Shown one piece after another: positions 1 through 9,191 of a stretch of 48,000 nt of DNA. The notes under the pieces are model-generated. The model searched no databases. It was given only the letters and a program-made list of their open reading frames with translations, and was not told the DNA's origin. Source of the DNA: Ignavibacteria bacterium (GTDB lineage: Bacteria; Bacteroidota; Ignavibacteria; Ignavibacteriales; Ignavibacteriaceae); contig JAUYAB010000101.1 of the NCBI GenBank assembly GCA_030693705.1, forward strand, positions 1 through 48,000. Direction: 5' to 3'. Both the position numbers and the translations under genes were made by a program. The first letter of the stretch is position 1, and each line of letters begins with the position of its first letter.

Positions 1-129
1 CCAAAACTATTTTATCATTGGCAGATAGGTTATTGTTAAAACTATTATTGAATAACACGAGCCGTATGACGGGAGACTGTCACGTACGGTTCTGTGAGAG
101 GTTGAAGGGTGAAACTCCCTTCGACCTAC
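1..129 (+). mobile_element. 3' end of a group II intron (domains V and VI)
   Basis: Positions 59-92 form the catalytic domain V hairpin: GAGCCGTATGAC on one side and GTCACGTACGGTTC on the other, including the near-invariant AGC...GUUC strands. Positions 99-127 form the domain VI hairpin (TGAAGGG 103-109 with CCCTTCG 117-123), with A124 as the candidate branch-point adenosine, and CCTAC at 125-129 resembles bacterial intron 3' ends. The intron body and any reverse transcriptase/maturase gene lie to the left of the window. A short reading frame at 18-200 runs through both hairpins and is not a gene. The exact 3' splice site is an estimate. Confidence 0.85.
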
Positions 130-244
130 TCGGCGAAAGAATTCTTTGTTACACGAAGTTCCGCGAAGAAGACACGAAGTTACACGAAGGAAAACCTTAA
201 AAATGGGCTAAAAAGAGGGTTTTATGAGTAAAAAAGAGGAATCG

Positions 245-496
245 TTTCGATATTTTTACCCAAACTTTCGATATTGGAACGCAGCACTTCGATATATTAT
301 CGAAACCTTCCGATGTTGGGACGAAACCTTCCGATATTATATCGAACCGTTTCGATATAATAACGCAACACTTCGATATTTTATCGAACCATTTCGATGT
401 TGGGACGGAACACTTCGATATATTATCGAAACCTTCCGATGTTAGAACGGAACACTTCGATAATTTCTCAAATCATTTCGATGTTCAGAGGGATTG
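245..496. repeat. Twelve-unit array with a 21-bp period
   Basis: The hexamer TTTCGA/CTTCGA/TTCCGA recurs at 245, 266, 287, 308, 329, 350, 371, 392, 413, 434, 455 and 476, so every step is exactly 21 bp. Two unit types mix: a self-complementary one (CGATATATTATCG-like) and a GC-richer one (CGATGTTGGGACG-like). There are no unique spacers, so it is not a CRISPR. Because 21 is divisible by 3, a 73-codon frame (224-445) reads through as heptads such as FRYIIET/FRCWDGT; the nucleotide palindromes make a structural or non-coding role more likely. Its function is unknown. Confidence 0.9.
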
Positions 497-624
497 ATGA
501 AATCATTGGATATGAAAACCCGACATTTCGAACTCAAATTACAAACTTGCTGAAGCGATGATTAAGGTGAGTATTTACTAAGAAACTTAAACTACTTTAC
601 CGACAATTCAATAATAAACTTTAA

Positions 625-2574
625 CTACTTTCTCGGCAGTTCAATAATAAATTTTGTTCCTTCGTTAAGTTTGCTTGCAACAGTGATCGAACCGTTGTGT
701 TTATCGATAAATTCTTTACAGAGGAGAAGTCCCAACCCGGTACCTTTTTCTCCTTTGGTTCCTTTTGTTGAAGTTGATTTATCAATTCTGAAAAGATTTT
801 TTTGTACGTCTTCCGGCATGCCCACACCGTTATCGGATACTTCGAGACGGATCTTGTTTCCATTTTCAACTGCGGATATATTAATAACGCCGTCTTGCTC
901 ACTTGTAAATTTAATACTGTTAGAAAGAAAATTCCGGAGTACGGTTTTCAACATTTCTGCATCAGCAGTAAGGTGAATTTTTTCAGGAACATCGGAAAAA
1001 AGTTGAATGTTTTTATTTTTAGCCGTAGGTTCAAGCAGTTGAACAGTTTCATCAACGAGAGATTTTAATTTGCACTCCTGCGGATTGAAGTCCATCCTTC
1101 CGGTATTGGTTCTCGCCCAGAGCAATAAATTTTCCAGCAGTTCATAACTCTGTTTTGACGCATTTGCAATATGTTCGATAAACTGGCGTTTTTCTTCTTC
1201 GGAGAGTGATTTATAATCTTCCAGCAAAATATCGGTTAAGCCAAAGATAGCATTAAACGGAGCGCGTAGGTCATGTGCAATAATTCTGAGGAAGGTATCT
1301 TTCATTGCGTGGAGTTCTTTCAGCTCGGCGTTTATTTTTTTTAACTTTTTATTTCTTATCACGGAAATAAACCCGAGCGCAACAATTAAGAGGATAATAA
1401 TAAGTAATAAATATTTTTGATTTTCTTGTCCCTCAATAGTCTGCATCAAAATTCTGTTTTCTCGCTCTTTTTTTTCAGACTGGTAAAGCGCTTCAATGTT
1501 TGCTAATGTTACAAATTTTTCAGCTTCGCTTATTGAATCTTTTAGTGTATGATATTGCTTAAGATATACCATAGCAGAATCATGTCGACTGATCAATTCA
1601 TAAAATTCCGCTGTAGAACGGAGAGACTCGCTTATCAATTTTGGGGAGTTAATTTTATACGCGAGGGAAAGTGATTGATTAATTAAGGGAAATCCCGCAG
1701 CGGAATTGTTCGTTTTGGTGTAAGTTAAACCCAGGTTTTGGGCAGCGATTGCAATTTCTTCTTTATAATCTAATTCTTTAAAGATGGTTAACGCTTTAGT
1801 AAAATATTCAATTGCTTTTTTATTTTTCTTTTCAACGGAATAAATTTTGCCGATACCGATCCAGCAGTCTCCAAGTCCACGTTTATCATTTCCTTTAATA
1901 TAAATTTTCTCTAAACTTTGATAAGATTTAAGCGCTTCATCATATTTTTCCATTGATAAATAAACCGCGGCAATATGATCTAATGTCCGCGCTTTTTCAT
2001 TCTCATTTCCCTGCACATGGCGAATGTTCAAAGCATATTGATAATAGGTAAGAGAACTTGCATAATTTTTTTGAAGTGCAAAGATGGTTCCCAACGAAAG
2101 GTTAGCAAACGCCATTCCATCAAGGTGATTGATCGCTTCAAATACTCGCAGGGAATGAATAACATTTTCGGTTGCAAGATTAAGATTGTTACGCTGCCGG
2201 TAAATTACTCCGATGTTGTTGTAACTAAACCCTAATTGAATGGAGTCGTTTGCCTCTTCCGCAATTTTTAACGCCCGAAGATGATGTACGAGCGCTTGAT
2301 TATAATCTCCCACATTCCGCTGGATCACTCCGATTAGATTTTCAGATTCTGCCATAAAATGATTATCCGAAATCTTTTTTGCCAGGTTAAGAGATTGGGT
2401 TGCCAATTCAAGCGCAAGAACCGGATTGCTGCCGCGGATGTTAAGGCAATACTCGTTAATAACTTTAATTTTTGTTTTATCGTCTTGTGGTTTTTTAATT
2501 CGAAGGAGACTATCAAGTTGCGGCTGCCCGAAGACAGAAAATACAACGGAAAAAATGATAAGAAAATATTTCAT
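625..2574 (-). CDS. TPR-repeat sensor histidine kinase
   Basis: This 649-residue protein has a signal peptide (about 1-16), a periplasmic TPR solenoid (about 35-345), one membrane helix (388-406, YLLLIIILLIVALGFISVI) and a cytoplasmic kinase core. The H box is RIIAHDLRAPFNAI with phospho-accepting H434; the N box LRNFLSNSIKFT starts near 546; the G1 box DNGVGM is near 581 and the G2 box GTGLGL near 611. It should autophosphorylate in response to a periplasmic or membrane signal read by the TPRs. No response regulator lies beside it, so it is an orphan here. This architecture is common in Bacteroidota. The kinase assignment is firm; the signal is unknown. Confidence 0.93.
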   Translation of the reverse strand: MKYFLIIFSVVFSVFGQPQLDSLLRIKKPQDDKTKIKVINEYCLNIRGSNPVLALELATQSLNLAKKISDNHFMAESENLIGVIQRNVGDYNQALVHHLRALKIAEEANDSIQLGFSYNNIGVIYRQRNNLNLATENVIHSLRVFEAINHLDGMAFANLSLGTIFALQKNYASSLTYYQYALNIRHVQGNENEKARTLDHIAAVYLSMEKYDEALKSYQSLEKIYIKGNDKRGLGDCWIGIGKIYSVEKKNKKAIEYFTKALTIFKELDYKEEIAIAAQNLGLTYTKTNNSAAGFPLINQSLSLAYKINSPKLISESLRSTAEFYELISRHDSAMVYLKQYHTLKDSISEAEKFVTLANIEALYQSEKKERENRILMQTIEGQENQKYLLLIIILLIVALGFISVIRNKKLKKINAELKELHAMKDTFLRIIAHDLRAPFNAIFGLTDILLEDYKSLSEEEKRQFIEHIANASKQSYELLENLLLWARTNTGRMDFNPQECKLKSLVDETVQLLEPTAKNKNIQLFSDVPEKIHLTADAEMLKTVLRNFLSNSIKFTSEQDGVINISAVENGNKIRLEVSDNGVGMPEDVQKNLFRIDKSTSTKGTKGEKGTGLGLLLCKEFIDKHNGSITVASKLNEGTKFIIELPRK

Positions 2575-2693
2575 AATGATAATTATTTTACTACTCTTTA
2601 TTTAAATAGTACTTTCTTTTAGCTTCTGAACAAATATTAAACATCGAACAAGGAATAATGAACACTAATTTGGAGCAAAAAAATATTGAGTTT

Positions 2694-3077
2694 TTATTTT
2701 TTCATATTATTGTTTTTTTTGGCAGTATCAATGCTTTTTACAAAAATCGATATAAGTTCATTACATTCAATCATTCCTTCCTCTATAAGATCGAACTTTT
2801 TTGTTAAAGGAACATTTTTAATAATTTTCAAAGCGATTCCTGTTTCCCTTAATTCTTTTAATAGAATTTTGAGTTTATGAATAAAGTCATTTCTTGATTC
2901 AGCACTTTGAGCTTCACCGTAAAGTAGTGCTGGAGAAGTTCCTGATCTGACTAATTGTCCAGCAATATGATTTCCAGCTCTGGTCGTATAAAGATTTTCC
3001 GTTATTTCTATTATGATGACCGAAAATGCAACCAGTCTTTCTTCAAGATCAAATTTTTTAATTTTATCTTCATTCAT
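2694..3077 (-). CDS. Four-helix bundle protein (S23 family)
   Basis: This 127-residue, all-helical protein resembles the four-helix-bundle family first seen as ORFs in 23S rRNA intervening sequences. Diagnostic stretches are FSVIIIEITENL, a helix with IAGQLVRSGTSPALLYGEAQSAES and FIHKLKILLKELRETG, in family order. Members are often stand-alone genes near other mobile or accessory DNA and form oligomers; their role is not established. It sits alone between the kinase gene and the M24 peptidase gene with no rRNA nearby. Family membership is confident; no function can be given. Confidence 0.85.
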   Translation of the reverse strand: MNEDKIKKFDLEERLVAFSVIIIEITENLYTTRAGNHIAGQLVRSGTSPALLYGEAQSAESRNDFIHKLKILLKELRETGIALKIIKNVPLTKKFDLIEEGMIECNELISIFVKSIDTAKKNNNMKK

Positions 3078-3204
3078 ACTTTACACTATCTTAATTTAAC
3101 GACCATCACTGCCAATTTAATTATTCTGTGTTTTTTGTTCATTATTCGATATTAAGTTTTACTTTAATAAACTCAAGTGATAAGCAATTATAATTATAAA
3201 CTCA

Positions 3205-4398
3205 CTAAATAATCCATAAAGACTTTTGGGGATTCGATAAGTAATCACATCCTGTTTCCGTTACTACAATTTCTTCTTCCATCGTTACGATGCCGTGTCC
3301 TTCCACCATTAAACGCGGTTCAATAGTGTAAACTTGATCTTTTTCAATTGGGATAAAAGGGAGATTACCGTACCGTTCCCAGCGAGGGAAAAAACCGCTG
3401 CCGCCATCGTGAGCATCTCTGCCGACTTGATGTCCGAGTCCGTGCATATATTCTTCATAGCCATTTTGTGTAATGAAATTTCTTGCGGCGTCATCAATTT
3501 CGCAGCCTTGCATACCGGGTTTTACAATTATTGCAGCTTGATTAATCGATTCACACAAAACATCAAAACCATGTTGCACTTCCGTTGGAACCGTCGTTTC
3601 ATTTTCTTTGGCGATGTACCATGTTCGCTGCATATCGGAACAGAAGCCGTTTATCTTAACGCCAAAATCAATATTGAGAATATGTCCCCGCTCAATTAAC
3701 CGATCTGTCGGACCGGAATGAGCGCCGGCAGTATCGGGACCTGTGAAAACAGCAGGGCAATGATCTTCATCCCAGGCTAACTCAAAACCTCGTTCCGTTA
3801 CTTTTGATTTTATAAAATCGGCAACATCTTTTTCGGATTTTCCCGGCTGTAAAAATTGAGTTACTTCATCAAAAATTCTTTCTGTTTCGCGGACACATAC
3901 TTTCATCAATTCGATTTCGGAACTTGATTTTCTTCCGCGCAATGCGGCGATAATTTCTTCGGAAGAAACAAATCGGTCGATGTAAGGTGTACCTTTTAAA
4001 TATTCTGATAGCGCAAGGAACATTCCGTGTGTTAATCCGTCTGCAAGATTTGCATGGAGCGAATAATTTAACGCGATTTTTTTTGGGTCATGAGTTTTAA
4101 GATATTCAAGCAGCGGTTCTTTAACCGATTGCACAAATCCGATTACGTTTTTATATGTCCCGACAGTTTTCATATTCGGTACATCCAGCGAGCCGAGAAT
4201 TGCAGTAGTGTCTCCGTCCTTATTAATTATAAAAGCCGATTGCCAGGTGCAGTTTGTTCCCACAACAAGTTCCAAAGTTGGGTCTCGCATGGTGGCGCTT
4301 TCGCGAACAAAGATCAGCCACGCATCGATATTTTTTTCGTTAAGTATTTCTACGGCTTGTTTAATTTTTTCGTGTACAAGTTGATTTTTCATAGACAA
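3205..4398 (-). CDS. M24 family metallopeptidase (Xaa-Pro aminopeptidase-like)
   Basis: This 397-residue protein has a creatinase-like N-terminal domain (about 1-160) and a pita-bread M24 catalytic domain (about 165-390). The dinuclear metal ligands are visible: D244 (NIDFG), D255 (CSDMQRTW), H323 (HGLGHQVG), E360 (TIEPR) and a glutamate in TMEEEIVVT (about 375). There is no signal peptide, so it is cytoplasmic; it probably removes an N-terminal residue ahead of proline or cleaves X-Pro dipeptides. Substrate cannot be told from sequence. The second ATG (codon 3, MKNQ) is an equally plausible start. It lies 98 bp downstream of mce on the same strand and may be co-transcribed with it. Confidence 0.9.
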   Translation of the reverse strand: MSMKNQLVHEKIKQAVEILNEKNIDAWLIFVRESATMRDPTLELVVGTNCTWQSAFIINKDGDTTAILGSLDVPNMKTVGTYKNVIGFVQSVKEPLLEYLKTHDPKKIALNYSLHANLADGLTHGMFLALSEYLKGTPYIDRFVSSEEIIAALRGRKSSSEIELMKVCVRETERIFDEVTQFLQPGKSEKDVADFIKSKVTERGFELAWDEDHCPAVFTGPDTAGAHSGPTDRLIERGHILNIDFGVKINGFCSDMQRTWYIAKENETTVPTEVQHGFDVLCESINQAAIIVKPGMQGCEIDDAARNFITQNGYEEYMHGLGHQVGRDAHDGGSGFFPRWERYGNLPFIPIEKDQVYTIEPRLMVEGHGIVTMEEEIVVTETGCDYLSNPQKSLWII

Positions 4399-4496
4399 TC
4401 CTTTAAATAAACTTCTATTGTTTAGTCAAACTTAGAGAATTGGATAAGTCTCCGCAAGGAAAATTTATCCGATGGTATAATTTAGTGTTAGGGATC

Positions 4497-4901
4497 CTAT
4501 TTTTCGCACAATTCGGTTAAAACTCCGAATGTGGATTTCGGATGAAGAAAAGCGATGTTCATTTCTTCCGCACCTTTACGCGGCTGTTCATCAATTAATT
4601 CAATACCTCGACTTTTTAATTCCGGTAAAAGTGAATCTAAACCATTTACTGCAAAAGCAAGATGATGAATTCCTTCTCCTTTTTTAGCGATGAATTTTGC
4701 AACCGGGCTGTCATCGGATGTTGCTTCAAGTAATTCTATCTTTGTTTCTCCTACCATAAAAAACGCGGTTTTCACTTTTTGATCAGCGACTTCTTCGACA
4801 GCGTAACACGTGAGTCCAAGAACATTTTCATAATAAGAAATTGCATCCGAAAGATTCTTAACTGCAATTCCGATATGTTCAATTTTAGTTGGGGCTTTCA
4901 T
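4497..4901 (-). CDS. mce: Methylmalonyl-CoA epimerase
   Basis: This 134-residue single-chain glyoxalase/VOC-fold protein interconverts (2R)- and (2S)-methylmalonyl-CoA. Two beta-alpha-beta-beta-beta modules are seen, beginning at [11 protein letters not shown] and [12 protein letters not shown]. Expected metal ligands are H9, E56 (KIELLE), H80 and E130 near the C terminus; the length is typical of bacterial epimerases. It starts 20 bp downstream of the mutase gene on the same strand, the usual partnership for propionyl-CoA/succinyl-CoA interconversion, and this context fixes the assignment among VOC proteins. Confidence 0.93.
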   Translation of the reverse strand: MKAPTKIEHIGIAVKNLSDAISYYENVLGLTCYAVEEVADQKVKTAFFMVGETKIELLEATSDDSPVAKFIAKKGEGIHHLAFAVNGLDSLLPELKSRGIELIDEQPRKGAEEMNIAFLHPKSTFGVLTELCEK

Positions 4902-4921
4902 TCCTAATTCCTCATTCGTAA

Positions 4922-6601
4922 TTAAATAACCACAGATTCTTTATACTCGCCAAAAACTTCCCGCAACGTATTTGAAATTTCTCCAACGCTTGCATAAACG
5001 CGGACGGCATCCAAAATAAAGGGCATTAAGTTCGCATCGCTCTTAGCCGCAGTTTGCAATGCGGAAAGAGCGGCGGATACATTTTCATTATTTCTTTCAG
5101 CCCGGACTTTATTTAAAAATTTAATTTGTTCTTCTTGAACATTCATATCGATTTTCAAAAGTCCGGTTGGAGCAACTTCTTCAGTTTGAAATTTATTTTG
5201 CCCGACGATAATTCTTTTTCCCGATTCAACTTCCTTTTCAAATTGATAAGCAGCTCTTTGAATTTCACCTTGCTGATAACCGTTTTTAATAGCTTGCACA
5301 GCGCCGCCGAGGTCATCAATTTTTTGGATGTACTCAACCGCTTCTTTTTCAATTTGATCGGTCATCGCTTCGACATAATAAGAACCCGCAAGTGGATCGA
5401 TAGTATTTGTAATGCCGCTTTCGTATGCAACAATTTGCTGTGTACGGAGAGCAACACGAACAGATTCTTCTGTCGGAAGCGCGAGCGCTTCGTCCCGTGA
5501 ATTTGTATGAAGCGATTGTGTGCCGCCGAGAACTGCTGCTAAAGTTTGAATTGCCACGCGCACAATATTATTATCAACCTGCTGCGCCGTTAATGTTGAA
5601 CCTGCTGTTTGCGCATGGAATCTCATCATCATCGAACGCGCATCTTTTGCGTTAAATCTTTCTTTCATAATTTTCGCCCAAAGCCGGCGCGCGGCGCGGT
5701 ACTTTGCAACTTCTTCCAAAAGATCGTTATGAGCGTTGAAGAAGAAAGAAAGTTGACCGGCGAAGTTATCAATATCCAATCCCGATTTTAGCGCGGCTTC
5801 AACATAAGCAATTCCGTTTGCCAGAGTGAAACCAACTTCCTGCGCGGCGGTAGAGCCTGCTTCGCGAATGTGGTATCCGGAAATTGAAATCGTATTCCAC
5901 TTTGGAATTTCTTTTGCGCAGTATTCAAAAATATTGGTTATCAAACGCATGGAAGGTTTTGGAGGGAAAATGTAAGTGCCGCGCGCGATGTATTCTTTTA
6001 AAATGTCGTTCTGAATTGTTCCGCTTATTTTTTCTTTTGCAACACCCTGCTTTTCAGCCACCGCAATATAAAGCGCAAGCAGAATAGCCGCGGTAGAATT
6101 GATCGTCATTGATGTGGAAATTTTATCAAGCGGAATTTTATCGAAAAGAATTTCCATATCGGCAAACGTATCAATCGCAACGCCGACTTTTCCAACTTCA
6201 CCATAAGCAATTTCGTCATCGCTATCATAACCGATCTGTGTCGGAAGATCAAACGCAACGGACAAACCCGATTGTCCTTGCGAGAGTAAAAATTTATACC
6301 GCTCGTTAGATTCTTTCGCTGTACCGAAACCCGCGTATTGCCGCATCGTCCAAAATCTGCCGCGGTACATTGAAGGCTGTATTCCGCGAGTAAACGGATA
6401 CAAACCTGGAAAGCCGATGTTCTCCACATAGTCTTCTGATTGAATATCGTCCGGCGTGTACAAAGGTTTTACTGATGAAAACGAAACAGTTGTAAAATCT
6501 TTTTCGCGTTCGGGATTTTTTGCAACAGATTTTTGGTAGACCTTTTCGTCCCAATCGTTATATGCTTGCTGAACTTTATTTCTCAATGAATCGATGGACA
6601 T
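4922..6601 (-). CDS. mcmA: Methylmalonyl-CoA mutase, large (catalytic) subunit without B12 domain
   Basis: This 559-residue protein covers the substrate-binding TIM barrel only and interconverts succinyl-CoA and methylmalonyl-CoA. Motifs include [51 protein letters not shown], and HFN/HAQTAGS-type barrel strands. The tyrosine in SMYR and the arginine in YIARGTY correspond to residues that distinguish methylmalonyl-CoA from isobutyryl-CoA mutases. The cobalamin-binding DxHxxG domain is absent, so a separate small subunit, not in this window, must supply it. The gene is first of a mutase-epimerase pair, probably for propionate or succinate metabolism. The start follows GAGAAACA and is the first ATG of the frame. 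Confidence 0.93.
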   Translation of the reverse strand: MSIDSLRNKVQQAYNDWDEKVYQKSVAKNPEREKDFTTVSFSSVKPLYTPDDIQSEDYVENIGFPGLYPFTRGIQPSMYRGRFWTMRQYAGFGTAKESNERYKFLLSQGQSGLSVAFDLPTQIGYDSDDEIAYGEVGKVGVAIDTFADMEILFDKIPLDKISTSMTINSTAAILLALYIAVAEKQGVAKEKISGTIQNDILKEYIARGTYIFPPKPSMRLITNIFEYCAKEIPKWNTISISGYHIREAGSTAAQEVGFTLANGIAYVEAALKSGLDIDNFAGQLSFFFNAHNDLLEEVAKYRAARRLWAKIMKERFNAKDARSMMMRFHAQTAGSTLTAQQVDNNIVRVAIQTLAAVLGGTQSLHTNSRDEALALPTEESVRVALRTQQIVAYESGITNTIDPLAGSYYVEAMTDQIEKEAVEYIQKIDDLGGAVQAIKNGYQQGEIQRAAYQFEKEVESGKRIIVGQNKFQTEEVAPTGLLKIDMNVQEEQIKFLNKVRAERNNENVSAALSALQTAAKSDANLMPFILDAVRVYASVGEISNTLREVFGEYKESVVI

Positions 6602-6810
6602 TGTTTCTCCAATTTTACTTTTGCAAAATAAGAAGAAAAATCGGGAAGCGGGAATTTGATGGAAGATGGAATATGGTTGATGGATGACGGGTGATGGATG
6701 ATGGGAAGAAAACCATTTGAATTATATTGGAATAAAGTTAGTTTGAAACTGCTCTTTTAAATAATTTTCAATAGAAAATATTGAATCAATCAATATCCGG
6801 AGATAAAGTT

Positions 6811-7965
6811 ATGAAAACATTTTTTCAGTACTTAGTGTCTATCTTCAAAGTTTATAAGAATTATTTCTGTCCACTGCTCATCGTTTTACTCCTCTCAATT
6901 TTTATCACATCTTGTAAGGAAGAATCAGTTCCAACCAAACCGCATCAGAATAGTATTTTAACTGATGCAGCAATTGCAAAATTGCAAACAACTGCAGATA
7001 GAGTAATGATGGAGAAACTCGCCCCCGGAATGATCGCCTATATTGCCGTTGAAGGTGAAGGGGATTTATATATTACCCGCGGTGTCGGTAATTTAAATAC
7101 AAGTGAACCAATGAACGTAAATAATTACTTCAGAATGGCAAGCGTGACGAAAACTTTTACAACCGAAGCCGCTCTTATCTTATCGGATGAAGGGAAAATT
7201 GATCTTAACAAAACAATTTCTTTTTATCTGCCGGAATATGCGTTCCCCGGAAAAGATACTATTACAATTAGGATGCTCGGCAATATGACAAGCGGATTAA
7301 TTGATGTTCTCGGCGACCCTGCTTTGAGCGCTGCTTATTATGGTAGTCAGGGAACAATGAAATTTACTCCTGAAGAATTGATAGTTCCGCTTTTCACTTC
7401 TCAGTTGAAATTTACTCCCGGTACACAATATAATTACTGCAACTCAAATACTATTTTATTAGGCTTGGTAATCAAGAAAGTAACCGGTAAGGCGCTTAAA
7501 GATATTTTTGCGGAAAAGATTTTCAAACCGTTGGGATTGACGCATACCTTTTGGCCTGAAACAAATTATATCCCACAACCCTATCATCACAGTTACACAA
7601 ATTTTTTAGGCACAAGTAATCTTGATGTAACGTATTATGGAAACTCATGGGGTAATGCAGCCGGTATCCTTATCTCTAATTTTGATGATCTAAAGATTTG
7701 GGCTAAAGAATTATACGAACGAAAATTACTTTCCGATAACGCAAAGATTGAAAGATTTCAAATTGGAGTTGAAGGTTCCGGTTATGGATTTGGAATTGAA
7801 AAGCATGGTAATTTTGCCGGACATTCGGGAGGAATTACCGGATGGAATACGATGGTATTTTATGACGGTATAAAAAAGATCACAATAATTACCCATGCAA
7901 ATTCCTTGGATGAGCAACCGGCAAGTTATGCGTTTGCAGAATTTGCTAAGGTTCTTGGGTATTAA
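6811..7965 (+). CDS. Serine beta-lactamase/DD-peptidase family (S12) lipoprotein
   Basis: I chose the ATG at 6811 (384 residues) over the upstream TTG at 6781 because CCGGAGA lies 7 bp before it. A signal peptide ends in the lipobox ITSC, so the protein should be membrane-anchored. The S12 active-site motifs are SVTK (S111, K114), YNYCNSN as the Y-x-N element, and HSGG in FAGHSGGITGW as the third motif. Class-C-like fold members include D-Ala-D-Ala carboxypeptidases, esterases and peptidases; true beta-lactamase activity should not be assumed. The residues after the lipidated cysteine (CKEES) are identical in the next two genes, which marks a shared locus or recombined N termini. Confidence 0.88.
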   Translation: MKTFFQYLVSIFKVYKNYFCPLLIVLLLSIFITSCKEESVPTKPHQNSILTDAAIAKLQTTADRVMMEKLAPGMIAYIAVEGEGDLYITRGVGNLNTSEPMNVNNYFRMASVTKTFTTEAALILSDEGKIDLNKTISFYLPEYAFPGKDTITIRMLGNMTSGLIDVLGDPALSAAYYGSQGTMKFTPEELIVPLFTSQLKFTPGTQYNYCNSNTILLGLVIKKVTGKALKDIFAEKIFKPLGLTHTFWPETNYIPQPYHHSYTNFLGTSNLDVTYYGNSWGNAAGILISNFDDLKIWAKELYERKLLSDNAKIERFQIGVEGSGYGFGIEKHGNFAGHSGGITGWNTMVFYDGIKKITIITHANSLDEQPASYAFAEFAKVLGY

Positions 7966-7996
7966 AAACAGTTAATAAAACTCAATGGAGACATTT

Positions 7997-9142
7997 ATGA
8001 AATCTGCAACTCGAGATATTAAAATATATTTTATTCTTTTGGGTATCTTTTCCCTCCTTTTTCTCTCTTGTAAGGAAGAATCTAATCCGGTGACTCCTCC
8101 GGTACAGGGACCATCATTTGAAATGAATGTAACATTCGCTCCTATCGAGGTTAAATCAACAGATGGGAAAGTAAATCTCCTTTACGGAGTTGAGACCCAA
8201 AATTTTGAAAAAGAGGGTTATGCGCTTAAAGATTTTCAGGTATTGAATGCCGCAAATGAAACAATGCTATGCAGTAGAAGTGATACCGGGAAATTTATGC
8301 TTATCCACAAACCGGCATCTGAAGGTATTCCGCCGGAGGCATATTATTATCCCTTCAATGGTCATTTAACGTATCGTTTTAGTATCGGATTGGTGCTCGA
8401 TCCTTCACAAGTTCCTCAAAAATTAAAACATAGACTTGTGCTTAGTAAAGATGGAAAGGAGAAAATAATTGAAGGAACGGAAACCGCGGTTTCGAAGCAA
8501 GCAATACCCGTCATTTCTGCGCCATTTAAAGGAGAGGGATTTTATGCGGCAAACACAACCACCTTAGCAAATAATCAACATCCTAGTTACCAGATGACAT
8601 ATATGTGTAATACTACTGTTCCCGAACGATTCTGTATAGACTGGAATAAATTTGATGATAAGGGGAGTCCTTATCATGATGATATAAATAATTATGAGAA
8701 CTGGTATGTATATGGGCAAGACGTATTTGCGGTATCAAGCGGGCAGGTTGTCTATGTAAATGATGGAATGCCCGATCAATTTCCTGTCGGCACTATAACG
8801 GGAGATATAAATCAGTATAATAGTGGAGGTAATAGCGTCATTATTTCTACTGCTGTGGGATTCACAATCTATTCGCATTTCAAACTAAATAGTGTCTTAG
8901 TTAAAATGGGTCAAAATGTTAAAAAAGGAGAGTTGATCGGGAAAGTCGGCAATTCAGGAAATTCGGGAGCCCCACATCTTCATTTTGGATTGAATGCAAA
9001 TTTCCCTTGGTATATATCGGAAGGTCTTCCTTATTATATCGATTCACTGGAAAAGGTTGGTACTTTAGCCGGTCCGCTGCCAAGTCCGGAAATACACACT
9101 AATGAGCTCGTAGAAAATGGTGGTGTATATAATTTTAAATAA
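7997..9142 (+). CDS. M23-like peptidase lipoprotein, first tandem copy
   Basis: The ATG at 7997 (381 residues) is preferred to 7985 because GGAG sits 6 bp upstream. The order is signal peptide, lipobox LSC followed by KEESNPVTPP, a beta-rich domain (about 40-170), then a LytM/M23 domain (about 200-350). HLHFGL (H327, H329) and the aspartate of RFCIDW (D215) match M23 zinc ligands, as do GNSGNSGAPH and the YSHF strand. The usual histidine four residues before that aspartate is R211. A conserved NNQH about 20 residues upstream could substitute, or the enzyme may be inactive. It may cut cell-wall peptide bridges or another extracellular peptide. It lies 31 bp after the S12 gene. Confidence 0.85.
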   Translation: MKSATRDIKIYFILLGIFSLLFLSCKEESNPVTPPVQGPSFEMNVTFAPIEVKSTDGKVNLLYGVETQNFEKEGYALKDFQVLNAANETMLCSRSDTGKFMLIHKPASEGIPPEAYYYPFNGHLTYRFSIGLVLDPSQVPQKLKHRLVLSKDGKEKIIEGTETAVSKQAIPVISAPFKGEGFYAANTTTLANNQHPSYQMTYMCNTTVPERFCIDWNKFDDKGSPYHDDINNYENWYVYGQDVFAVSSGQVVYVNDGMPDQFPVGTITGDINQYNSGGNSVIISTAVGFTIYSHFKLNSVLVKMGQNVKKGELIGKVGNSGNSGAPHLHFGLNANFPWYISEGLPYYIDSLEKVGTLAGPLPSPEIHTNELVENGGVYNFK

Positions 9143-9191
9143 ATAGTTGTTAGATCATTAAAAATTATTTTTAACCATAAGGTAACATCAC

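Noticed and set aside
18-200. 60-codon frame at the left edge
   Set aside because: It reads straight through domains V and VI of the group II intron and its 3' exon; it has no homology-like features.
224-445. 73-residue repetitive peptide (FRYIIET heptads)
   Set aside because: Period 21 bp is a multiple of three, so any frame would look like a peptide repeat; palindromic units and phase continue beyond the stop codon.
245-496. CRISPR array
   Set aside because: Units are contiguous with no unique spacers and no cas genes are present.
2694-3077. rRNA intervening sequence
   Set aside because: The protein is of that family, but no 23S rRNA sequence surrounds it.
6660-6720. GATGGATGA-rich run upstream of the S12 gene
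   Set aside because: Simple sequence drift with no fixed period; not a defined repeat.
6811-7965. Antibiotic-resistance beta-lactamase
   Set aside because: S12-fold lipoproteins are mostly peptidases or esterases; the motifs do not distinguish a true beta-lactamase.
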